Shown here piece by piece: positions 5,290 to 12,748 of a DNA stretch of 20,447 nt (the first letter of the stretch is position 1; each line of letters begins with the position of its first letter). The translations under genes and the position numbers were made by a program. Under the pieces are notes generated by a model, which was not told where the DNA came from, made no database searches, and saw only the letters and a program-made list of their open reading frames with translations. Origin of the DNA: Candidatus Poseidoniaceae archaeon (lineage in GTDB: Archaea; Thermoplasmatota; Poseidoniia; Poseidoniales; Poseidoniaceae); assembly GCA_949373265.1 (NCBI GenBank), contig CASICT010000041.1:1-20447 (forward strand). The letters run 5' to 3'.

Positions 5290-8211
5290 CTATTCAGGCG
5301 TATTCGTTTCTTCAGCGTCTTGTACAATCTCAGTGGAATTAGAAATTTCTTCAGCCAAATTTATTTCCGGTTCTGGCGAGGTTAAGTCTTCTGCCCATTT
5401 TTCTTCTTGGTGTGGCTGCTTATCTCCATTCATGAAAATCATTGTAGCACCTGCTAATAATGATAAGAAACCAAGACCCCAGAAACTCAGTGTTACATAA
5501 TCGACCCAATGGTCAAAGTTAGTGAAGTATGTTAGTGAATCTTGATTAGTTACAATTTGTGATTCCATTGCTTCTGCAGTTTCATCATCTAATTCCGCCT
5601 TGGTTTCTATCATGAACACTTGTTGTAAATGAGATTTATCCGGAGGGGTTTGTTGCTCCCATGTGATTCTGGTGTCTAGCCAGAATGTCGATTGAGATTT
5701 ACCTGCAATGATAGCGCCACTAAGTGGTTCTACCTTCAATTTGACATTACTTTCAAAATATACGGGGAGTGCACCTGGAGTTGCATCAATCAAACTTCCA
5801 TTAGGAATCAATCTCGCTTGTATTGGACTTTTTACAGGGTCCATCGATGCATGGCAAAGGTTGACAGGTATTCCCTTTAGTGTTCCAGTATCGTCACAGA
5901 TAACCGGGACAGTGCCATATCCTGATAAATCGATTAGGTCACTATCTCCTGTGATGAAACCACCAATCGTTTCACCGTTCTTTTCAGCCGGGATTAATCC
6001 ATAGGATGCAATCTCCTGCTCTTCTGATTTCCAACTTACAAATTCACTATCCCCAATCATTACAGTTTCACCTTTGTCACAGGTATCGAATTCACCTGTA
6101 CAGATGGTAACTGTCCCCGGCTCTCCAGTAGATATTCCTCCTTCTACATAGGCATCAGAGCCGTAAAATGTCTCATTTGCTTCAAGACTTGTCCAACCTG
6201 CAGTCATGTTATCTTTATCGTCAGTTGCTAGGTATGCATTTACGGGGTCATGCCACCCAAGGATCCAGTTGTTTACAGACTGTGTTAAGTAGCGTGAGGT
6301 TCCAAAAGAATCGATTAGGAATTCAGGTACGAAGTCTTTGAAAATCAAGTCCATTACAAATAACCTCAATGCTCCTGCTGCATTTTCATCGATTCCATAA
6401 ATCAATGCCACAGTTTGATTGTTCCACTCTAAAGAGTCATCTTTTTCTCCACTGGTGAAATTAATCGGAATTGATTTACCACTCAACTCGCCATAAAGGA
6501 ACACCCCTGCTCCATCAGCAGTGGCTATTCCATATTCTCCATACAGGACATTTGCACTTTCATTTTGGGTTAAGTTGACTGGTAATCCTTCAGGGAATCC
6601 ATAAGTTCCGCTTCCCCATTCTCCATTCTGATTCAATGATAGTTCCATGTAAGCCGGTTCCTCATCAGTACTATCGATTGGATTTGTAGAGCCAAATGAT
6701 TGGTTAACGAATTGTGATGCAGTGATGTATCCTTCACCTCCAACAAGAATTAGGGGTAGGGCTGACACATCATTTACCCAATCACTACAGAATGTATTGA
6801 GTTTTTGATATTGTTTCATGTCGATTCCATAAGTTTCGATTGCGTCTTGGGGGCCCATGTCAAGGAATTCAGAAAGACCAAATGCAGTCCCCGATTCACT
6901 TACTGCAAGTATTCCAAGAGGTTCATCAGTTCCATTTCCTAATGTTAACACCTTTTTGGCAACATCATTGTCTATACCCATGTCAAGTAACCAGCGTACT
7001 CTACGAGTTAGATTAACAGCCTCGTCATCATCATTTGTGAGATAGTTATCATCATCTGCGCCATAATCTATCATCAATTTGCCCATTCCACCATACAATG
7101 TCCAATCTCTGGCAAGTGTGATGTTTAGGTCAGTTGGATGTTCGAATCCCCATAGTTCAGCCCGTTCTAATGTTACAGAATTATCAGGGTCTGCTATGAT
7201 CTCATCAAAGCTTTCTGGCTCTCCCATAGCGGAATAGACGAGAGGACCCATGTAATTCAGTAGTGATATATTTTCACCGCTTGGACCTACAGCGTGATTG
7301 AACATAAATTCATGGTCAAGAATCCATTCGAAAGATGATGTCTCTTTATCCTCTATTCCATTGTCATTAGGGTCATAATTTGAATTCCAGTTTTCATCGG
7401 GTTCCATTATCCCATCACCATCATCATCCCACCGGGATTCATTCCATTGAGGATGTACCCCTCCTTCCTCGAGATATGTAGTGGTATTATCATCCAAGAA
7501 GGCATCTCCATATGCCTCATCTAGTGATTCAAACATACCATCTAAGAAGAATGATTCAGCATTGTTACCTTCTGCTGTGTTTACGATAGCACCATTGTAT
7601 GACCCTTCAGTTGCAGTGAGATTTTGAAGATATTCTGAATTATATGCTGCAACTTTGTAAGCAGAAGAGACTTGCTTGAAGTGAATGTCGAGAACACCTG
7701 AGGCAAATCCAATTTTTGTAATGTCCATGACTTTGTTGATTGCGGTACCGGTAGCACCTACCACTTGTGGAGTGAATGCAATATTGAGCTGACTAACTTC
7801 AGTTGAACATGGAACTAAGGTTTCTTTTGCGCATGCATAAGATGTTGACACCTTGTATGTTAGCAAACCATTTCTATGGTCATAATAGTCCACTTCTTTC
7901 TTTAGTGTAACATCATAAGTAACAGGTCCAACCTTTTCGTATTCTGGTTCAGAACCATTTTGGTTTACATCATCTACGTTTAAGATGTGCCAGACATAAA
8001 AATCTCTCTGGCTAGTAGATTCTTTCCAATCATCCTTGACATCCCTGCACAATGAGTCTATGCATATGTCATCTTTGACTTTCATTGCCACAGCATCTTC
8101 AACCGCACCAGGTACAGCACTGGTCGCCATTGGACCTAAAACGGCCAAGTTCATTGTGACCATTATGAAGCCGGCGATTACCATTGTCATGTTCAAAGGC
8201 TTGAGACCCAT
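5290..8211 (-). CDS. CD36/LIMP-2/SR-B-like scavenger-receptor family surface protein with large insertion
   Basis: This 973-residue protein has one helix at each end (about 8-32 and 902-927), a ~870-residue extracytoplasmic domain and a 46-residue acidic cytoplasmic tail, the same topology as eukaryotic CD36. Motifs follow CD36 order. AVAMKVKD (41-48) comes after the anchor. FYVWHILNVDDV (71-82) then EKVGPVTYDV (92-101) parallel 'FWIFDVQNPEEV...GPYTYRV'. SVNNWILGWHDPV (645-657) parallels 'lLWGYkDP'. TICTGEFD (702-709) parallels the 'TGkdd' segment and FVSWKSEEQEI (724-734) the 'SYWES' segment. LKGIPV (778-783) is identical to human CD36. LKVEPLSGAII (825-835) parallels 'LDIEPITG'. VFMIETKAELDDETAEAMESQI (865-886) parallels '[22 protein letters not shown]'. 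About 480 residues (~155-635) have no CD36 counterpart and hold a calcium-type loop. Many NxS/T sequons are present. Known relatives bind lipids or lipoproteins; a lipid or particle-binding role here is inferred. The ATG at 8211 gives a normal anchor. Confidence 0.78.
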   Translation of the reverse strand: MGLKPLNMTMVIAGFIMVTMNLAVLGPMATSAVPGAVEDAVAMKVKDDICIDSLCRDVKDDWKESTSQRDFYVWHILNVDDVNQNGSEPEYEKVGPVTYDVTLKKEVDYYDHRNGLLTYKVSTSYACAKETLVPCSTEVSQLNIAFTPQVVGATGTAINKVMDITKIGFASGVLDIHFKQVSSAYKVAAYNSEYLQNLTATEGSYNGAIVNTAEGNNAESFFLDGMFESLDEAYGDAFLDDNTTTYLEEGGVHPQWNESRWDDDGDGIMEPDENWNSNYDPNDNGIEDKETSSFEWILDHEFMFNHAVGPSGENISLLNYMGPLVYSAMGEPESFDEIIADPDNSVTLERAELWGFEHPTDLNITLARDWTLYGGMGKLMIDYGADDDNYLTNDDDEAVNLTRRVRWLLDMGIDNDVAKKVLTLGNGTDEPLGILAVSESGTAFGLSEFLDMGPQDAIETYGIDMKQYQKLNTFCSDWVNDVSALPLILVGGEGYITASQFVNQSFGSTNPIDSTDEEPAYMELSLNQNGEWGSGTYGFPEGLPVNLTQNESANVLYGEYGIATADGAGVFLYGELSGKSIPINFTSGEKDDSLEWNNQTVALIYGIDENAAGALRLFVMDLIFKDFVPEFLIDSFGTSRYLTQSVNNWILGWHDPVNAYLATDDKDNMTAGWTSLEANETFYGSDAYVEGGISTGEPGTVTICTGEFDTCDKGETVMIGDSEFVSWKSEEQEIASYGLIPAEKNGETIGGFITGDSDLIDLSGYGTVPVICDDTGTLKGIPVNLCHASMDPVKSPIQARLIPNGSLIDATPGALPVYFESNVKLKVEPLSGAIIAGKSQSTFWLDTRITWEQQTPPDKSHLQQVFMIETKAELDDETAEAMESQIVTNQDSLTYFTNFDHWVDYVTLSFWGLGFLSLLAGATMIFMNGDKQPHQEEKWAEDLTSPEPEINLAEEISNSTEIVQDAEETNTPE
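7393..7428 (-). other. EF-hand/dockerin-like calcium-binding loop within the CD36-like protein
   Basis: Residues 262-273 read DDDGDGIMEPDE. They fit the 12-residue EF-hand loop pattern with Asp at 1, 3 and 5, Gly at 6, a hydrophobic residue at 8 and Glu at 12. A second acidic, Asn/Asp/Gly-rich loop (DPNDNG, residues 280-285) follows closely, as in dockerin or thrombospondin type-3 repeats. Calcium binding is inferred from the pattern. Confidence 0.55.
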
Positions 8212-8266
8212 GGTTCTCGAGACTACCTTTCAGCATTGAACCTTGCGCTTAGCAACTAATACGAAA

Positions 8267-9706
8267 TCACTCTGTGCCTGAAATTGACCCATCGGGTTCC
8301 AATCTGTATAGGCGAATGGTACTAGTTGCACCACGCATTGCTAATGGTGAGCCAGATATTGCTACTATTCGTTCACCAGATTTGATTGAGCCATCCTTGG
8401 CCAAAATACGAATGGCTTCTTGCATGGTCTGCGAACCTCTTTCAAACTCTTCCACAATCACAGACTTTACACCAGGGAGTAAATTCATTCTTCTTGCGGC
8501 TCTTAATTGGTCAGTAACCGCTGTAACAACCATTTCTGGACGATAGCCTGCGACCAATCTTGGAGCGTTACCATGTTGCGTAGCAACCAGAATATGTCTT
8601 GCTCCTGACATCTTCACCAATTCAGCACCAGCGTGAGCAACAGCCCTTGTTGAACGGAATTTTGAGAGTGCCCCGGGGGTTCCCCCCGATGTGACGAGAC
8701 CTAACTCTGTGGCCTTAGCGATCTTAACCATTGTTTCAACAGCAGTAATCGGGTGGTCTCCTGAAGCAGTCTCGCCTGAAAGCATTACTGCGGTCCCACC
8801 GTGTCTTATTGCAGTGGAAACATCACTTACTTCTGCACGAGTAGGTCTCGGATTCAATGTCATGGATTCCAGCATTTGGGTCGCAACAATAACTACCATC
8901 CCGCGCATTAATCCTGCATCGATAATCGTCTGTTGGGCCAATGGTACTTGTTCCAATGGAATCTCAACACCAAGATCACCTCTAGCAACCATTACCCCAT
9001 CTGCGGCATCAAGAATTGAATGCAGGTTTTTCAAAGCAGCAGGGTGCTCGATTTTTGCAATAATTGGAGTATGAAGTCCTGCTGCTTTCACAGCCTCCCT
9101 TGCCGGGCGAATATCTTCTGCAGTTCGTACATATGACACTGCAATCCAATCTGCACCCGCCTCAAGAGCGTGGGCAAGAGCCTTCTCATCTTTTGGCCCA
9201 ATTGCAGGCAAGTCGATCATTGTCCCTGGAACATTCACTCCCTTTCTACTTGTGAGCGGGCCACCATCTTCCACTAAACAATCGACAAATGAATTCGGTA
9301 CTCCTCCAGTGGCAGTAACGGAAAGTCGAATTAAACCATCCGCCAACAGAATAGCATCTCCAACTTTTAGCTCAGAAGATAATCCCGCATATTCGACAGG
9401 CAATTCGTCACCATCATGATTTAATTTCCCGCATAACAATCTAATTTTATCACCATTATTGACTAGACGAACTCCCTTGAATTCACCTAGGCGAAGTTTG
9501 GGTCCGGGTAAGTCTGCTAGAATACAAGTGGTTCTATCTTTAGTTTCCAAAGCCCGTATTTTTTTGTAAAGTTCAGTTTTGTGTTCAGGTTCACCATGTG
9601 AGTAGTTTAAGCGAAAAACATCAGCTCCAGCATCAAAAATAGCTGCAAGGTTCTCTGTATCCCACGAAGACGGACCAATAGTGGCAACAACACGAGTTCT
9701 TCTCAT
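8267..9706 (-). CDS. pyk: Pyruvate kinase
   Basis: Converts phosphoenolpyruvate and ADP to pyruvate and ATP, the last step of glycolysis, in the cytoplasm. The 479-residue length is normal. The nucleotide/substrate-binding motif FRLNYSHG (31-38) supplies the Arg, Asn, Ser and His. LADLPGPKLRLG (63-74) begins the B-domain boundary. The active-site segment IAKIEH (216-221) carries the catalytic Lys218 and metal ligand Glu220, and VARGDLGVEIP (240-250) carries Asp244. ATQMLESM and the helix after PRPTRAEVSD (288-295) complete the barrel. The C-terminal domain follows from about 335 with SGARHILVATQHG. The gene is 54 bases downstream of the YbjQ-type gene and 55 bases upstream of the CD36-like gene on the same strand. 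A TATA-like AATACATAG at 9743-9751 suggests it may start its own transcript. Confidence 0.97.
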   Translation of the reverse strand: MRRTRVVATIGPSSWDTENLAAIFDAGADVFRLNYSHGEPEHKTELYKKIRALETKDRTTCILADLPGPKLRLGEFKGVRLVNNGDKIRLLCGKLNHDGDELPVEYAGLSSELKVGDAILLADGLIRLSVTATGGVPNSFVDCLVEDGGPLTSRKGVNVPGTMIDLPAIGPKDEKALAHALEAGADWIAVSYVRTAEDIRPAREAVKAAGLHTPIIAKIEHPAALKNLHSILDAADGVMVARGDLGVEIPLEQVPLAQQTIIDAGLMRGMVVIVATQMLESMTLNPRPTRAEVSDVSTAIRHGGTAVMLSGETASGDHPITAVETMVKIAKATELGLVTSGGTPGALSKFRSTRAVAHAGAELVKMSGARHILVATQHGNAPRLVAGYRPEMVVTAVTDQLRAARRMNLLPGVKSVIVEEFERGSQTMQEAIRILAKDGSIKSGERIVAISGSPLAMRGATSTIRLYRLEPDGSISGTE

Positions 9707-9742
9707 GTTCTGATGTAGAAGTGGCGAGGACTAAAGCACTCT

Positions 9743-9751
9743 CTATGTATT
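9743..9751 (-). promoter_or_regulatory. Putative TATA box upstream of pyruvate kinase
   Basis: AATACATAG on the minus strand lies about 41 bases before the pyk ATG (9706), in the 54-base gap after the preceding gene. It would place transcription start near 9720, giving a leader of around 13 bases. Weak, based on position and base composition. Confidence 0.3.
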
Positions 9752-9760
9752 TTCCTTATT

Positions 9761-10282
9761 TCACCGTATTCCGGTTCCATAAGCGAGGAATTCGAGTGTT
9801 CCCATTTTGTTTTGTTTACCACCCTTTATCTTGTTCATAACCATAGATGTTTCAACTCTAACATTGACAACTTCTTCCCAGCCTTCACCTATTGCTTGTT
9901 CTCTAAGGCGCTGCATTACTTCGCTGCGCCCATATGCTAGGACTTTATCGAATGAAACAATATTGCCTCCAAAGATTGAACGTATGCCTCCCATGAATAA
10001 TTGCCACCATGAAGGTGCTACCGTAATATTCGACATAACCAGTCCTGTTTGCTTGATCTCACGATCGGGTATTGGTTTTGAAAGTGTGCTTAAGTTATCT
10101 TTTCCGAGTTGTTGCATAACTAATGATTCACGTGCTATTAGTTGCTTTTGAGAATTAGCTTGATGGAATCTTGCAAAAATCATAGAATAAATGAAGGCTA
10201 ATGCTGGAAATGCGACGAATAATAATACCGATAGGCCAATGGCCAACACGATTAGTATTTCTCCAATGTCTCCGGATGCCAA
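9761..10282 (-). CDS. Membrane-anchored YbjQ/UPF0145-family protein (TTG start)
   Basis: 173 residues: one transmembrane helix at about 8-35, a short linker, then a YbjQ-type domain (~75-173). Domain marks are IKQTGLVMSNITVAP, a YGRSEVMQRLREQAIGEGW helix, VVNVRVETS, and the characteristic end LEFLAYGTGIR. YbjQ domains form compact oligomers sometimes called heavy-metal-binding, but the function is unproven. The start codon is TTG (10280-10282). GGGTGA at 10287-10292 lies four bases upstream and overlaps the preceding gene's stop, so translation is probably coupled. The next in-frame ATG lies after the helix and would remove the anchor. The protein directly follows a second, soluble YbjQ gene with a 4-base gap. 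Pairing of a soluble and an anchored paralog suggests a mixed membrane-associated complex; this is inference. Confidence 0.85.
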   Translation of the reverse strand: MASGDIGEILIVLAIGLSVLLFVAFPALAFIYSMIFARFHQANSQKQLIARESLVMQQLGKDNLSTLSKPIPDREIKQTGLVMSNITVAPSWWQLFMGGIRSIFGGNIVSFDKVLAYGRSEVMQRLREQAIGEGWEEVVNVRVETSMVMNKIKGGKQNKMGTLEFLAYGTGIR

Positions 10283-10286
10283 AGAA

Positions 10287-10292
10287 TCACCC
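10287..10292 (-). promoter_or_regulatory. Shine-Dalgarno site deciding the TTG start of the anchored YbjQ gene
   Basis: GGGTGA on the minus strand lies four bases upstream of the TTG at 10282. It matches part of the anti-Shine-Dalgarno complement GGAGGTGA and contains the TGA stop of the upstream YbjQ gene. Confidence 0.6.
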
Positions 10293-10616
10293 TTCTACAA
10301 TTGTAACGCCTGTTCCGTATGCGAATAATTCAGCGGCTCCGCCAGCGACACTGCTCGTAGCAAATCTGACATTTACTACAGCATTTGCTCCACGTTGTGA
10401 AGCATCCATTATCATGCGACCCATTGCTTCAGTACGTGCTTCCATTAGTAATTCAGTATACGCTTTTAATTCTCCACCGATAATGTTCTTCAGTCCTGCT
10501 AAGATGTCTTTACCTATGTGTTTGGCACGAACGGTTGAGCCGGTAACGATTCCTAACGATTTGGTAATTGTGAATCCTGGTATTGTCTCAGTATTAGATG
10601 TCATCATCTGGTCCAT
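10287..10616 (-). CDS. YbjQ/UPF0145 family protein (PF01906-like)
   Basis: 109 residues, the full family length, with no membrane segment. It shows the whole YbjQ pattern: IPGFTITKSLGIVTGSTVRAKHIGKDI at the start, IIGGELKAYTELLMEARTEAMGRM in the middle, GANAVVNVRFATSS, and AAELFAYGTGVTI at the end. Family members assemble as rings of pentamers in solved structures; no biochemical activity is firmly known. The start is ambiguous among ATGs at 10616, 10607 and 10604, all inside the 3' end of the upstream membrane-protein gene. The overlap (11-23 bases) points to translational coupling. The anchored paralog follows after 4 bases. Confidence 0.92.
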   Translation of the reverse strand: MDQMMTSNTETIPGFTITKSLGIVTGSTVRAKHIGKDILAGLKNIIGGELKAYTELLMEARTEAMGRMIMDASQRGANAVVNVRFATSSVAGGAAELFAYGTGVTIVEG

Positions 10617-11265
10617 AGACGTCGTTAGCTTCAGATATTAAATTAACTTTGAGGTGGAAACCACTTTCTGGTATTAAATTAGATGAATGATACATGTTGC
10701 TGAGAACTACTGCCAGTCCTATGAACAATATTCCGCAACATGCTGAAGAGAAAATCGATACTTTGGGTATCCAAGAGTAATCTGAACCACCGGGGACATT
10801 TTCCATAAAACTAGAAATTATTTCAGATGAGAGATATGATGTCCAGACGTCTCCAACCGCTTTGACGACTCCAAATGCAATTCCAAATTGGAGCATTTTC
10901 TCATTCCGAGTCCAAAACATTGCAATGGCAGGAATTCCAATGAATACCGATAAAGCAGCGAAACCTTGAGAAATTTCCGTAACATAAGATTCTTCTAATT
11001 CCTCTACCATCGTTTGGTACGAGAGGTAATCTTCCCATTCTTGTAGGGAAAAATTGTAATCATCTTGATTCGTAGCGGATGCATTTTGCGGATAATCTCC
11101 TGGGTTTTCTGGTTCATTGCCAAAGGAGTAATGATTGATACCCGCTATTCCAAAATACTCCAAATAGAATATTTGGCCAATCGAACCTAAGACCATTAGC
11201 CCCAAAATAATTGAAATTGTTTTTGCCCACCAAGGGCTGTGTTGGTTTATTGAGTCTGAATCCAT
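10594..11265 (-). CDS. Hypothetical four-helix membrane protein
   Basis: I do not recognise the family. From the ATG at 11265 (223 residues) there is a helix at about 14-40 and an acidic, Asn/Tyr-rich extracytoplasmic loop of ~75 residues (~41-115). Three further helices follow: GFAALSVFIGIPAIAMFW, FGIAFGVVKAVGDVWTSYL and SIFSSACCGILFIGLAVVL. It ends in a short cytoplasmic tail. The frame opens earlier at 11298, inside pheS. The ATG at 11265, five bases after the pheS stop, gives a sensible start. The 3' end overlaps the YbjQ gene. It is probably co-transcribed with pheS upstream and the YbjQ pair downstream, so it might work with the YbjQ proteins at the membrane, but nothing in the sequence proves that. 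Confidence 0.75.
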   Translation of the reverse strand: MDSDSINQHSPWWAKTISIILGLMVLGSIGQIFYLEYFGIAGINHYSFGNEPENPGDYPQNASATNQDDYNFSLQEWEDYLSYQTMVEELEESYVTEISQGFAALSVFIGIPAIAMFWTRNEKMLQFGIAFGVVKAVGDVWTSYLSSEIISSFMENVPGGSDYSWIPKVSIFSSACCGILFIGLAVVLSNMYHSSNLIPESGFHLKVNLISEANDVYGPDDDI

Positions 11266-11270
11266 AGAAA

Positions 11271-12731
11271 TCACAAAATAGGTTGATTGCGAAGCCATTC
11301 TAAATCTGAAATGTATAACTGTCGGATATCATCTAATCCTAATACCAGCATTGCTAATCTCTCCAATCCCATTCCCCAGGCACAAACAGGGTCTTTGATT
11401 CCCAAAGGTTCTGTCACTTCAGGTCGAAAAATCCCTGCTCCCCCTAATTCAAGCCACTTTCCGCGCCACTTCACTTCAATTTCTAGAGAAGGTTCTGTGT
11501 AAGGGAAATATGCTGGACGAACTCTGACTTCTGGATAACCCATTTTAGCATAAAATGTTTTCAATGTGCTGACTAACATTCCAAGGTTCGCACCAGGTTC
11601 CATGATTATACCTTCAATTTGGTGAAACTCAGGTAGGTGGGTTCGGTCAATACTTTCCTTTCGAAATACTCTGTCGATAGCGAATACTCTACACGGGTCA
11701 GTTGGATTCTTTGCTAGATACTGAATTGTGTTTACAGTTGTATGTGTTCTAAGCAATCCCTTTTGTGAGATGTCTTCACTGAATTTCCCTCCCCATCCTG
11801 TGGATTCGGTGTCTCCACCGTGTTCATGAATCGCTTTCCAATCAGCTAGCATTTTGGGGTCCAGCTTGATCTGTTTTGGTTCATCTAAGTAGAACGTATC
11901 CTGCATCTCACGGGCCGGATGATCTTGGGGGATGAAAAGTGAATCCATGTTCCATCCTGCAGTCTGAACATAATCATCAACTAATTCTGAGAATCCCATC
12001 TCTAAGAATATTGAACGTATTCTTTCAATTAATGCCTGCATTGGATGGCTACGTCCTGAACGAGGCATTGAGGCTTCAAGCGATACATCGTAGGGGCGAA
12101 ATTGTGCATTTTTCCAATCATCACTTTGCAATAATTCTGGAGTGATTTCAGCAATGCGAATACTTTCTTCTAAATCCCCATCTGGTATCTCTAGTCCAAT
12201 GGCTGTAACTTTCCATGTGCGAGATACCATTTCAACAACTTCAATCAAATTCTTACGACCGTTAAAGTGTTCAAATAACGGATGTGCGATGGTTGGTGAG
12301 TGAATAAATGCAGTTCGCTCTTCAATGGCCTTACTTACCGCTTCAAAATCTTCACAGACAAATCGTCCACTTTGAATTGAAACTCCAAGCCCCTTCAGTA
12401 GTCCAACTCCTGGCCCCGCTTCATGACGTTCAAATCGTGAAGATAAATCCTTCATTGTAACATCGGAGTTTGTTTGAATGTAATCCCACAGTCGAGACTC
12501 AAGTAAGCCGTTCTCTGAGGCTTTTTCGCCCTCGCTACCAAGGACGATTTCAGTTGTACTAGATTCACTAATTCTGACAAATCCATAATTGGATAAACCA
12601 TGGCCGGCGGCCACTGCAATCGCTTGGTCCTCCCATTCACAAGCCGATAATACTTCATCGAGGGTGCAATTGTCATTGCGTTTTTGTAAGACGCGGAGCA
12701 TTCGGCGTTCTTGATTAGTCAACTCCGCCAT
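11271..12731 (-). CDS. pheS: Phenylalanine--tRNA ligase alpha subunit
   Basis: Class II aminoacyl-tRNA synthetase subunit that activates phenylalanine and, with PheT, charges tRNA-Phe. At 486 residues it is the long archaeal/eukaryotic form. It begins with winged-helix DNA/tRNA-binding-like repeats (~1-130) in place of the bacterial coiled coil. The catalytic core shows the motif-1 region (MGFSELVDDYVQTAGWNMDSLF), motif 2 (VFRKESIDRTHLPEFHQIEG, about 352-371), the substrate-pocket stretch PYTEPSLEIEVKW, and motif 3 (GMGLERLAML, 453-462). PheT is not in the window, so the alpha and beta genes are unlinked here. The gene starts 17 bases after the stop of the upstream phosphotransferase-like gene and probably shares its transcript. 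Confidence 0.97.
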   Translation of the reverse strand: MAELTNQERRMLRVLQKRNDNCTLDEVLSACEWEDQAIAVAAGHGLSNYGFVRISESSTTEIVLGSEGEKASENGLLESRLWDYIQTNSDVTMKDLSSRFERHEAGPGVGLLKGLGVSIQSGRFVCEDFEAVSKAIEERTAFIHSPTIAHPLFEHFNGRKNLIEVVEMVSRTWKVTAIGLEIPDGDLEESIRIAEITPELLQSDDWKNAQFRPYDVSLEASMPRSGRSHPMQALIERIRSIFLEMGFSELVDDYVQTAGWNMDSLFIPQDHPAREMQDTFYLDEPKQIKLDPKMLADWKAIHEHGGDTESTGWGGKFSEDISQKGLLRTHTTVNTIQYLAKNPTDPCRVFAIDRVFRKESIDRTHLPEFHQIEGIIMEPGANLGMLVSTLKTFYAKMGYPEVRVRPAYFPYTEPSLEIEVKWRGKWLELGGAGIFRPEVTEPLGIKDPVCAWGMGLERLAMLVLGLDDIRQLYISDLEWLRNQPIL

Positions 12732-12748
12732 AACCTAGCCACCCATTC

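Noticed and set aside
5692..6004. Antisense open frames of 62-98 codons inside the CD36-like gene
   Set aside because: They lie opposite strongly family-like coding sequence and show no domain or initiation signal.
5189..8222. CTCGAG hexamer just upstream of both the DUF2237 and CD36-like ATGs
   Set aside because: Only two copies of a 6-base palindrome; too short to treat as a shared operator.
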